Positions 1-6,799 of a stretch of 35,365 nucleotides of DNA are shown piece after piece. The stretch's first letter is position 1; the number at the start of each line of letters is the position of its first letter. Under the pieces are notes generated by a model. That model saw only the letters and a list, made by a program, of their open reading frames with translations, searched no databases and was not told the origin of the DNA. The position numbers and the translations under genes were made by a program. The DNA comes from Spirochaetota bacterium (lineage in GTDB: Bacteria > Spirochaetota > Spirochaetia > Sphaerochaetales > Sphaerochaetaceae), in the NCBI GenBank assembly GCA_023401595.1, contig JAEXDQ010000027.1, positions 1 to 35,365 of the forward strand, written 5' to 3'.

Positions 1-279
1 GCTGTTCTTGGGGACGATGATCGCGTTGGGCGCGTACGTGGCGATCCAGATGTCCCAGTCGCGGAACGTCTTGTCGGTGTAGCCGTTGATGGGCATGGTG
101 CAGAACGCCAGCATGCCGTTGGCCAGCGCCCGCCCGCTCAGGTCCGTCGTCCCTCCGGCGTTGTACGGCACCGTCAGGTTGATGTTCTTGTTCGGCCACG
201 TCTCCTCGGCCCCGCCCTGCGCGAACATAGCCCCGCAGACCATCACAAGAACCAGCAATACAGAAACAATTCTTTTCAT
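1..279 (-). CDS. TctC-type tricarboxylate transporter solute-binding protein (N-terminal part, cut by window edge)
   Basis: The 93 visible residues begin with a signal peptide (MKRIVSVLL..., hydrophobic core at about 4-19, cleavage probably after AMFA) followed by QGGAEE. Then comes WPNKNINLTVPYNAGGTTD, the N-terminal signature of periplasmic TctC/Bug-family binding proteins, which feed carboxylates to a TctAB permease. A GGGAG-like ribosome site precedes the ATG at 279. Odd point: after ...GRALANGM (residue 56) the protein runs directly into LAFCTMPINGYTDKTFRDWD. The usual stretch of roughly 40-50 residues carrying the family's PGAGG...DGYTL block appears to be missing in frame. The gene is preceded by two LacI-type operators, so it is probably the regulated first gene of a transport operon that continues left of the window. 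Family assignment is fairly sure; the substrate is unknown. Confidence 0.8.
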   Translation of the reverse strand, partial: MKRIVSVLLVLVMVCGAMFAQGGAEETWPNKNINLTVPYNAGGTTDLSGRALANGMLAFCTMPINGYTDKTFRDWDIWIATYAPNAIIVPKNS

Positions 280-425
280 TTCGCTTCTCCCTTCTCTGTT
301 TTCAATCCACATATTCCCTATCTGCAGGACGGCGTCCCCAAAATAAAGCGAACCGTCCCGCATAGGCGTTTCATACAGAAAGCCTTCGTCACCCAAGTTG
401 CCCGAAAACATCCGGCTCCCCCATG

Positions 426-439
426 GGCAAACGTTTGCC
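426..439. promoter_or_regulatory. LacI-family operator O1 (perfect palindrome)
   Basis: GGCAAACGTTTGCC is a perfect 14-bp palindrome with the central CG typical of LacI/GalR operators. It overlaps the proposed -10 and start region of the transporter promoter, a position expected for repression. The likely ligand is the LacI-family protein encoded at 685-1695. Confidence 0.65.
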
Positions 440-466
440 TATAGGACAAAATAAAAAACCTCAAGC
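438..466 (-). promoter_or_regulatory. Putative promoter of the solute-binding-protein gene
   Basis: On the minus strand a -10 like TATAGG (438-443) lies 15-17 bp from a -35 candidate (TTGAGG at 459-464, or GCTTGA at 461-466). It points toward the gene starting at 279 and leaves a leader of about 150 bases. It is sandwiched between two LacI-type palindromes, which supports a regulated promoter. The hexamers are only moderate matches. The rest of the 280-684 interval, including 500-684 beyond the end of the LacI gene, shows no gene and no convincing terminator. Confidence 0.45.
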
Positions 467-469
467 ATA

Positions 470-483
470 AGCAAACGATTGCT
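470..483. promoter_or_regulatory. LacI-family operator O2 (one mismatch)
   Basis: AGCAAACGATTGCT has the same core as O1 with one broken dyad position. Its centre is 44 bp from that of O1, about four helical turns, just upstream of the proposed -35. The spacing suits binding of two dimers on the same DNA face. Confidence 0.55.
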
Positions 484-684
484 CCAAGCTTGAAAAATAA
501 ATCCACCGAAATTACAAAATACGCTTTTATTACTACATGAGATTATTGGCGAGTCAATGTGAAAATCGCGCAAGAGAGAAATCATAGCGTTTCCCTAGCG
601 TAAGGCGGACATGCTCAACACCGGGTTTTCAGCCATACCGGTACGCAGTCCAGCAAAAGAAAACCTCAACCGCACCAAAGGCAT

Positions 685-1695
685 TCATGTCCTGTCGGAC
701 ACGGAAGTCCCTTGAACCAGAGTACAGTCCTGGATAATACGCTTCGGGGTCGCCTGGGTCTTGTTCTGTATAAGATTCAACAATTGCTGCGCGGCCTTCT
801 TGCCGAGTTCCAGATCTCCCATGTCGACACGGGTAAAATTGTTCCTTCCCGTATAGGACCATTCCGGGGAACCAATCAGAACCACCGAGATATCATCGGG
901 AATCGACAGGTTCCTGTCGCAAAGATACTGGACGCCGCCTTTCGCCTGCATGTTGAAACCGTAGAAAAGGGCGGTGACCTCGGGATGCTCCGTCAGAAGC
1001 TTCTCTGTCATGCGGTAGCCCGCCTCGGCGGAAAACTCGCCATCCTCGACGTACACGGACGCCTTGCCCGCGGCTGCGTCCAGCGTAGCCCGCTCACGAG
1101 CGTCCAAATCTGCGATGCCGGAATTCCAACCTATATACCCGATGGCGGTATGTCCCATCGAGACAAGATGCTCGGCGCCGACAAAGCCACAGCCATAGTT
1201 GTTCGTAGTAACCCAGCAATACTCGTCGACACCCTCCAGCGGACGATCCACTACGACCATCTTCATCCCCACCCGCCGCACGAGTTCCGTATTCTCCGCG
1301 CCTTTGACCGTCGGCGTGACGATGATTCCGTCCACACGCTGTTCCAACAGTCTCCTGATGATCGCCTTCTCCCGGCCCGTATCGTCAAATGTATCGCAGA
1401 TGATCAAATCATACCCATGCTGAACGAACAACGCCTCGGCGGCCACGACTACCCGGGTAAAGAACTGATTCTCGAATTGCGGAACGAGGATACCTACGAG
1501 CTTCCGCTCCTTGCCTTTCAAGGAAGAAGCTCCGTTGCATTTGATATAGTTCAACTGGTTCGCCGCGTCAAACACCTTCTTACGGGTTTCATCGCTGATA
1601 TACCGGCCGCTTTTGTTGTTCAGCACATAGGAGACGGTCCCCACCGTCGTTCCCGCAAGTTCAGCGACATCTTTCAACGTAGCGTATCCAGCCAT
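685..1695 (-). CDS. LacI/GalR-family transcriptional regulator
   Basis: 336 residues, the usual family length. An N-terminal helix-turn-helix (ATLKDVAELAGTTVGTVSYV, about residues 5-24) and hinge helix (SDETRKKVFDAANQLNYI) are followed by a periplasmic-binding-protein-like effector domain starting at KLVGILVPQFENQFF and containing DGIIVTP and the IGYIG/ISVVLIGSPEW strands. The ATG at 1695 has a strong purine-rich ribosome site (GGAGGAAGGGGG). It lies between the AraC regulator and the transporter gene, both on the same strand. Two matching palindromes in front of the transporter gene make it the likely local repressor. The effector, probably a sugar acid or related catabolite, cannot be read from sequence. 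Confidence 0.9.
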   Translation of the reverse strand: MAGYATLKDVAELAGTTVGTVSYVLNNKSGRYISDETRKKVFDAANQLNYIKCNGASSLKGKERKLVGILVPQFENQFFTRVVVAAEALFVQHGYDLIICDTFDDTGREKAIIRRLLEQRVDGIIVTPTVKGAENTELVRRVGMKMVVVDRPLEGVDEYCWVTTNNYGCGFVGAEHLVSMGHTAIGYIGWNSGIADLDARERATLDAAAGKASVYVEDGEFSAEAGYRMTEKLLTEHPEVTALFYGFNMQAKGGVQYLCDRNLSIPDDISVVLIGSPEWSYTGRNNFTRVDMGDLELGKKAAQQLLNLIQNKTQATPKRIIQDCTLVQGTSVSDRT

Positions 1696-1807
1696 ACAAG
1701 CCCCCTTCCTCCGACGCGAAACAACAGGACGGCGGTCACTTGCGGATCATCGACAAATCGATACTCCTCCGCGACCTCTTACGAACTATTATTTTCAGCG
1801 CAAGCCT

Positions 1808-1838
1808 ATATTACCACACGGAATCGACGGGGTGTCAA
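1808..1838 (-). promoter_or_regulatory. Putative sigma70 promoter of the LacI-family gene
   Basis: Minus-strand TTGACA (1833-1838) and TAATAT (1808-1813) are separated by 19 bp (18 if GTAATA is taken as the -10), about 110 bp upstream of the ATG at 1695. It lies in the 452-bp gap between the two regulator genes. The rest of that gap (1840-2147) holds no credible gene and no clear terminator. Confidence 0.5.
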
Positions 1839-2147
1839 CCCAACCGGCGGCGCATGGAATTGTCGTAAAAAGCATATCCGAGAAAATCCGAATCGCGGGC
1901 GAAACGCACTATGGCAAACATACCAACCGGGAAAACAATCAAAGGCTTTCTTCCTTTCAGCAATTCTATTCTTCTTCCTCGCCCCTACTATCTTGCTCCC
2001 CTTTTTATCCCGTTGCCCTGCCACCTGACGTATCTGGCGATACTCGCCGTTATCATCCCTCATCCCTCATCCGTAGGCAACGCAACGCCTGCTCCGGGTA
2101 CAAGAATAAGGTATCCATCGAAAAACGGTTCTGTCGCGATACTCAAT

Positions 2148-2987
2148 TCAGCGGGACACATGATCCAGATAGTCCGTCGGGGATATCCCCATGACCTTCT
2201 TGAATACAGCGGAATAATAGAGGGCGTTGGAAAATCCACAGGAATACGCAATTTCCTTCATGGACGAGCCCCCTTGCCCAAGCAGGCTGCACGACGCCTT
2301 GACCCTATGTTCGGTCAGATAATCCAACGGAGACATTGACATGTTCGCCATGAATGAACGATACAGGCAACTCCGGCTTACACCGACATAGGCAGCGATA
2401 TCGTCCACGGTCAGCTTTTCCGTATAATGAGATGAGATGAAATCACAGGCGTGTCGGACATACTCGCTTCCGGGATTCGCGGGAAAGGCGTGCTTCGTCC
2501 TCCCCATCAGAAATGAAAAGCAAGTATACAGACGCGCCGTCATACCGACGACCTCCGCGGGCAGATCCCCCTTGTGGTCATAGATGTCCATGATCAGACC
2601 ATAGATATCAGCTATGCCGGGCAACGACAATACAGGACGGAATGGAGAAAATCCGATGGCGTCGGTGAGCAACCGGGCGTCGCTTCCAGAAAAACCGACC
2701 CAAGAAAGTTCCCATGGATTCTGGTGGTCGGCCTTCGGATACACCTTCATGTTCGGATAGATCAGCAACAGGTCGCCAGGATGCACCGCATAGGTCTTGC
2801 CATTCAGCGTCAGCGTACCGGTCCCTTTCATACAATAATGCAATGTGTAGAACTTCCTCACGTTCGGGCCATGCACAAACCCCGGAGGACTTTGTTCACA
2901 GCCGACTGAGCATACGACCAACGAGGACATTCCATGGAACTGATTGTAGAAGTAATTCTTGTAGGGAACGAAACGTGCCAAATCCAC
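2148..2987 (-). CDS. AraC-family transcriptional regulator
   Basis: 279 residues from a GTG start at 2987. An in-frame TAG lies only five codons upstream, so no longer N-terminus is possible. The N-terminal half is a cupin-like effector domain (GTGTLTLNGKTYAVHPGDLLLIYPN). The C-terminal ~100 residues carry two helix-turn-helices of the AraC/XylS type (LTVDDIAAYVGVSRSCLYRSF and MKEIAYSCGFSNALYYSAVF, then the conserved GISPTDYL end). The ribosome site is weak (GGGGG directly before GTG). It is divergent from the dehydratase at 3508 and is a candidate activator of it. The effector is probably a carbohydrate-like molecule by family precedent. Confidence 0.88.
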   Translation of the reverse strand: MDLARFVPYKNYFYNQFHGMSSLVVCSVGCEQSPPGFVHGPNVRKFYTLHYCMKGTGTLTLNGKTYAVHPGDLLLIYPNMKVYPKADHQNPWELSWVGFSGSDARLLTDAIGFSPFRPVLSLPGIADIYGLIMDIYDHKGDLPAEVVGMTARLYTCFSFLMGRTKHAFPANPGSEYVRHACDFISSHYTEKLTVDDIAAYVGVSRSCLYRSFMANMSMSPLDYLTEHRVKASCSLLGQGGSSMKEIAYSCGFSNALYYSAVFKKVMGISPTDYLDHVSR

Positions 2988-3040
2988 ACCCCCGTTGCGC
3001 TAAAGATCCGACGATTCACCGGACACGGCGGACCGACAGC

Positions 3041-3069
3041 AGTATATCATGCAGGAAATCCGGCGACAA
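3041..3069 (-). promoter_or_regulatory. Putative promoter of the AraC-family gene
   Basis: Minus-strand TTGTCG (3064-3069) and TATACT (3041-3046) with an ideal 17-bp spacer, about 55 bp upstream of the GTG start. The surrounding interval 2988-3290 contains no gene that I can support. Confidence 0.4.
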
Positions 3070-3325
3070 GCCAACAGGTTCTTCCAACGACTTTCCCCAC
3101 GATGGTCAATACTGTCTACGCACCACAGAACGGTCGTATCACCGCCATCAACGACGTATGATTTGTTTTTCATCTGACGAGCATTCCGCGCCCGTTACGT
3201 CACATGACCGACGACCAACCTGCACAACGGACCATGATGAAATACTCGAAAGACATGAATTTCCATCAAGGTAGGTCTCTCGTCTATCCAACCCAGTTGT
3301 ATTATCGATATTTAATATTTACTTT

Positions 3326-3342
3326 TATAATCCTAATTAGGA
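3326..3342. promoter_or_regulatory. Candidate -10 box with 12-bp palindrome upstream of the dehydratase
   Basis: A perfect TATAAT (3326-3331, plus strand) is followed by and shares one base with the perfect palindrome TCCTAATTAGGA (3331-3342). No good -35 is visible, as expected for an activator-dependent promoter. The palindrome may be an operator. It lies in a very AT-rich island (about 3295-3510) that contrasts with the GC-richer surroundings. Confidence 0.35.
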
Positions 3343-3392
3343 ATATTATAGTAATTATTCATAGTAAATACATCTACAATACCAGGAGGAAT

Positions 3393-3449
3393 ATGCTGCA
3401 AAATAGGAGGACACATTATGTCAAATTAAGTTTATTTCTTATATTATAA
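3393..3449 (+). CDS. Possible 18-residue leader peptide
   Basis: ATG at 3393 follows AGGAGG (3384-3389) at a short 3-nt spacing and encodes MLQNRRTHYVKLSLFLIL, ending in TAA at 3449. Inside it, in another frame, is a second AGGAGG (3405-3410) with an ATG at 3418 at an ideal 7-nt spacing that encodes only MSN before TAA (3427-3429). Both lie upstream of the dehydratase, whose own ATG has no obvious ribosome site. They could be a translated leader or the relic of a lost gene. Evidence is limited to the ribosome sites. Confidence 0.3.
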   Translation: MLQNRRTHYVKLSLFLIL

Positions 3450-3507
3450 TAAATAACGATAATATTTGCCATAGAAACAAAATGACAAAAACGATATACT
3501 TGAAATT

Positions 3508-5259
3508 ATGGAAAAGCTTAATAGTCAAAAGTTGCGTGAATTGGCCCCGGAGGTCGATCCACTGAGAATCGGAACTGGATGGACGGTCGAGGATCTTTCA
3601 AAACCACAGATAATCATTGAAAGCACCTTTGGAGACAGCCATCCAGGAAGTGTACACCTTGACAGCTTGATCGAACAGGTTCGCACCGGGATCGCCGACG
3701 CAGGCGGGCATGGCGCCCGTTACTATTGTACAGATATATGCGACGGGGAAAGCCAAGGGACCGACGGCATCAATTTCTCTTTGGTCAGTCGGGAGATGAT
3801 CGCCAACATGATTGAAATCCATGCGAATGCGACTCCATTCGACGCAGGGGTGTTCCTGGCATCCTGCGACAAGGGCATGCCGGGCAATATGATTGGTATG
3901 TGCCGTGTGAACATTCCTTCGATCGTGATACCGGGGGGAGTCATGCAGGCGGGGCCCAAGATGCTCACCCTTGAACAACTCGGAATCTACAGCGCACGGT
4001 ATGAACGCGGCGAATGCGATCTTGATACATTGAACTGGGCGAAACAGAACGCATGTCCAAGCTGCGGTGCCTGTTCATTCATAGGAACCGCTTCAACCAT
4101 GCAGATCATGGCGGAAAGTCTCGGCCTCGCCCTTCCGGGAAGCGCTTTGCTACCGGCGACTAGCCAGTATCTGAAGGACGCGGCATATCGCGCAGGGGGG
4201 CAAGCCGTACGCATGGCGACGATGGAACATATACGGCCAAGCGATATCGTCACCATGGAGAGTTTTGAAAATGCCATACTGATCCATGCGGCTATCTCAG
4301 GCAGTACCAACGCATTGCTCCATATTCCGGCGATTGCCCATGAGCTAGGCATTGAGATTACCGGCGACACTTTCGATCGTATCCATCGACACGCCCATTA
4401 CCTCCTGGATATCAGACCGGCCGGTCGCTGGCCTGCGGAGTGTTTCTTCTATGCGGGAGGAGTCCCTGCGGTCATGGAGCAGGTCAAGCCGTTCCTGCAT
4501 CTTGGAGTAATGACAGTCACGGGGAAAACGCTTGGTGAAAATCTTGAAGACCTGAAACAGGACGGCGGCTATTATGAACAGGCTGCCAAGGGGCTTGCGG
4601 AATTCAATCAACGATATGGTGTGAATGTTACGAAAGAAGACATTATCCGTCCGTTCGACAAAGCCATCGGCACACATGGCTCCATAGCCGTCCTTACCGG
4701 TAACCTTGCGCCGCAAGGAGCGGTCATCAAACATTCGGCGTGTCCGAAGGAAATGTTCAAAGCGGTTCTGACAGCTCGTCCGTTCAATAGTGAAGAGGAA
4801 TGCCTGGATGCCGTATTACACCACAGGATTCATCCGGGAGACGCTGTGTTCATCCGTTATGAAGGTCCGAAGGGTTCCGGCATGCCGGAGATGTTCTATA
4901 CCAGCGAGGCCATATCCAGCGACGGAGAATTAGGCAGGACGATAGCCTTGATCACCGACGGGCGTTTCTCAGGCGCTTCAACTGGGCCAGTCATAGGACA
5001 TTGCTCTCCCGAAGCGGCTGAAGGCGGCCCCATCGCCTTGGTAGAAGACGGAGACTTGATCGAACTCGATGTCATGGCGAGGAAGCTCAATATCGTCGGC
5101 ATCAATGGGGAGTACAAAAGCGAAGAGGATATCCAAAAAGTTCTTTCCGAACGCAAAACGAAATGGCAGGCCCCCGAGCCTCGTTATAAGAACGGAGTAC
5201 TCAGATTGTTCAGGGAACATGCGACAAGCCCCATGAAAGGTGCGTATCTCGCCTATTGA
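3508..5259 (+). CDS. IlvD/Edd-family dehydratase (dihydroxy-acid or sugar-acid dehydratase)
   Basis: 583 residues, normal for the family. These enzymes remove water from 2,3-dihydroxy acids using an Fe-S cluster. Visible landmarks: DGESQGTDGINFSLVSRE (about 79-96); SCDKGMPG with cluster ligand C120, metal-binding D121 and the lysine K122 that is carbamylated in relatives; ACPSCGAC...GTASTMQ with C183/C186/C189; and the C-terminal ITDGRFSGAS motif. The N-terminal position that carries a further cysteine in some [2Fe-2S] members reads GDSHPGSVHL here. Context (TctC-type uptake, LacI and AraC regulators) favours a catabolic sugar-acid dehydratase over the biosynthetic IlvD, so I give no symbol. 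The start at 3508 lacks a clear ribosome site, and no better in-frame start exists because stops intervene. Confidence 0.85.
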   Translation: MEKLNSQKLRELAPEVDPLRIGTGWTVEDLSKPQIIIESTFGDSHPGSVHLDSLIEQVRTGIADAGGHGARYYCTDICDGESQGTDGINFSLVSREMIANMIEIHANATPFDAGVFLASCDKGMPGNMIGMCRVNIPSIVIPGGVMQAGPKMLTLEQLGIYSARYERGECDLDTLNWAKQNACPSCGACSFIGTASTMQIMAESLGLALPGSALLPATSQYLKDAAYRAGGQAVRMATMEHIRPSDIVTMESFENAILIHAAISGSTNALLHIPAIAHELGIEITGDTFDRIHRHAHYLLDIRPAGRWPAECFFYAGGVPAVMEQVKPFLHLGVMTVTGKTLGENLEDLKQDGGYYEQAAKGLAEFNQRYGVNVTKEDIIRPFDKAIGTHGSIAVLTGNLAPQGAVIKHSACPKEMFKAVLTARPFNSEEECLDAVLHHRIHPGDAVFIRYEGPKGSGMPEMFYTSEAISSDGELGRTIALITDGRFSGASTGPVIGHCSPEAAEGGPIALVEDGDLIELDVMARKLNIVGINGEYKSEEDIQKVLSERKTKWQAPEPRYKNGVLRLFREHATSPMKGAYLAY

Positions 5260-5275
5260 ACGGCGTTCACGAATT

Positions 5276-5306
5276 ATCCAATCCCTTTTCAATGAAGGGA
5301 CTGGAT
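5276..5306. terminator. Hairpin after the dehydratase gene (no U tract)
   Basis: ATCCAATCCCTT and AAGGGACTGGAT form a stem of about 11 bp with one mismatch and a short loop, 16 bp after the stop codon. The plus strand continues with AAAAAC, not a T run, so this is either an atypical terminator or an mRNA 3'-end stabiliser. Confidence 0.4.
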
Positions 5307-5345
5307 AAAAACTTGCGCATCTGATTTGGTATTCTCCCAAGGCAG

Positions 5346-5374
5346 TTGACAACGTCGGCCCTCTCCGCTATAGT
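5346..5374 (+). promoter_or_regulatory. sigma70 promoter of tRNA-Leu
   Basis: TTGACA (5346-5351), 17-bp spacer, TATAGT (5369-5374): a near-consensus promoter whose start point would fall immediately before the tRNA at 5386. Confidence 0.85.
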
Positions 5375-5385
5375 ACCGATTGCAC

Positions 5386-5469
5386 GCCCAGATGGCGGAA
5401 TTGGTAGACGCGCTAGGTTCAGGTCCTAGTGGTGGCAACACTGTGCAAGTTCGAGTCTTGTTCTGGGCA
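5386..5469 (+). tRNA. tRNA-Leu (anticodon CAG)
   Basis: An 84-nt class II tRNA. Acceptor arm GCCCAGA pairs with TCTGGGC, followed by discriminator A. The anticodon stem CTAGG/CCTAG encloses TTCAGGT with anticodon CAG at 5420-5422. A long variable arm (GTGGCAACACT region) and the T arm with GTTCGAG follow. CCA is not encoded. Its 3' end borders the phage integrase, so it is the probable integration site. Confidence 0.95.
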
Positions 5470-5475
5470 TTCATA
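5425..5475. other. Inferred attL region at the tRNA-Leu 3' end
   Basis: A tyrosine integrase begins 138 bp after the tRNA, and phage genes continue from there without interruption. By analogy with tRNA-integrating phages the crossover should lie in the T arm/acceptor part of the tRNA. The partner repeat (attR) is not in the window, so the core cannot be delimited. Confidence 0.4.
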
Positions 5476-5515
5476 AAACCATTATAACATTATACGTTAT
5501 AATGGTTTATTTTTT
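5476..5515 (+). terminator. Rho-independent terminator after tRNA-Leu
   Basis: A perfect 13-bp stem (AAACCATTATAAC at 5476-5488 with GTTATAATGGTTT at 5496-5508), 7-nt loop, then ATTTTTT. It ends tRNA transcription before the prophage. The stretch from here to 5607 contains only the integrase leader. Confidence 0.88.
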
Positions 5516-5607
5516 ATATATTCAACAAATTGTCACAAAAGTGTCATAAATTCCCTGTTGCATTTTGCAAAAAACCATCATAGTCTAAATCCAACAGGAG
5601 AAAATAG

Positions 5608-6765
5608 ATGTGGAACGACGGTGAGCTTTTCAAACTCCGGTGCCGTGAAGGTAGATGCATCGAGGTTCAATACCGGCACAAACCCGGATCGTGGTATTCA
5701 ACTCACACGAACAACGAAAATCAAGCAGCGATTTTCGCCGACAAACATTTAGAGCAAGCAATAGGCATTAGATCATCTAGCCGGGCCGTCACATTAGGGG
5801 AATTTGCAAAAGATTTCTTTTCGATGCGGGATCCACATGGATGGCGGTTGAGAAACGAACGATACAACAAGCACTTTGATGCTGCTTATTATAATGCTCG
5901 ACAGGGCTATCTAAACAATTACATCCTACCCCATTGGGAAGATATGTTGATAACCGCAATAACTGATGTTGCTATTGAAGATTGGTTCCTTGATCTTCAT
6001 AGTGTGCAATCAGGCAAAATGCTTGCTGATAATTCCAAAAACAAAATTCTGATGGCGTTCCGCATCATACTACAAGAGGCAAAACGTCAAAGATTGATTA
6101 AAACCAACCCGGCAGCAGACGTGACAGAAATATCAGCGGAAATCAAAGCACGGGAACCCTTCAATACGATTGAGTTGTACAGAATGTTTCCGCAAAAGAA
6201 AAGTGATCTACTACGAATATGGGGTGATCCAGGTTGGGCTTGTTACTTTCTAGTTATGCGAGATACAGGCTGGAGACCAGGCGAAGTGGCGGCGCTGACT
6301 CGATCATGTTATTATAAAGCGTTAAGAGGTATCTATTCTGAGCGATCCATTGACTATAGGACACGGGGAGTAAAGCAGAGTATCAAGACGACAGCAAAAG
6401 GACAAAAATACAAAGTGGGAATATTAACCGCTCAAACTGCTATGTTGTTGGAAGAACTGATAGAACAGACACCCCGTCACGAACAGTTCTTATTTCGACT
6501 CTCGCCAAGAGGGATGTTGTTGTGCCCTGATGTTGCGAACAAACATCTCAAAGCATCATTACATAGAGCTGGCATAGAACCACAAGGGAGGACTCAATAC
6601 AGCTTGCGCCATAGTTTTGAGACAGATATTGCTGGAAAAATTGAAGATAGCATTTTGCTGGAATTAATGGCACATACCGGGTACCGGGCCGAATACGACC
6701 ACAGAACTCCTGAACAAATGCTAAAGCTATTGCAACCAGTTAGAGATGTGCTAGAAAATAGATAA
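5608..6765 (+). CDS. int: Phage tyrosine recombinase (integrase)
   Basis: 385 residues. An N-terminal arm-binding region (about 1-60) and a SAM-like core-binding domain (about 62-160) precede the catalytic domain. Catalytic residues: R223 in GWRPGEV, K260 or K264 in the beta-hairpin, R334 in YSLRHSF (Y331 stands where many relatives have His), H356 in LMAHTGYR and nucleophile Y363 in AEYDHRTP. AGGAG at 5596-5600 sits 7 nt before the ATG. It is transcribed away from tRNA-Leu and opposite to all other phage genes. The gene is visibly more AT-rich than the structural operon, suggesting a different history. It would integrate and excise the prophage at the tRNA; no excisionase is visible. Confidence 0.93.
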   Translation: MWNDGELFKLRCREGRCIEVQYRHKPGSWYSTHTNNENQAAIFADKHLEQAIGIRSSSRAVTLGEFAKDFFSMRDPHGWRLRNERYNKHFDAAYYNARQGYLNNYILPHWEDMLITAITDVAIEDWFLDLHSVQSGKMLADNSKNKILMAFRIILQEAKRQRLIKTNPAADVTEISAEIKAREPFNTIELYRMFPQKKSDLLRIWGDPGWACYFLVMRDTGWRPGEVAALTRSCYYKALRGIYSERSIDYRTRGVKQSIKTTAKGQKYKVGILTAQTAMLLEELIEQTPRHEQFLFRLSPRGMLLCPDVANKHLKASLHRAGIEPQGRTQYSLRHSFETDIAGKIEDSILLELMAHTGYRAEYDHRTPEQMLKLLQPVRDVLENR

Positions 6766-6794
6766 GGCGAGGATTGCTCCCCGCCTGTTTTTGT
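6766..6794 (+). terminator. Terminator of the integrase gene
   Basis: GGCGAG...CTCCCCGCC forms a GC-rich stem with a small bulge directly after the int stop codon, followed by TGTTTTTG. It separates the rightward int gene from the convergent late operon that ends at 6800. Confidence 0.65.
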
Positions 6795-6799
6795 CTATG

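Noticed and set aside
712..2028. 438-codon plus-strand open frame opposite the LacI gene
   Set aside because: It is the antisense of a clear LacI regulator, has no ribosome site and no family-like segments.
1806..2063. 85-codon minus-strand frame between the two regulator genes
   Set aside because: Composition is not protein-like, no ribosome site, and it overlaps the better-supported promoter of the LacI gene.
2714..3274. 186-codon plus-strand frame over the AraC start
   Set aside because: Shadow of the AraC gene and intergenic DNA; Arg/Ser/Thr-rich random composition.
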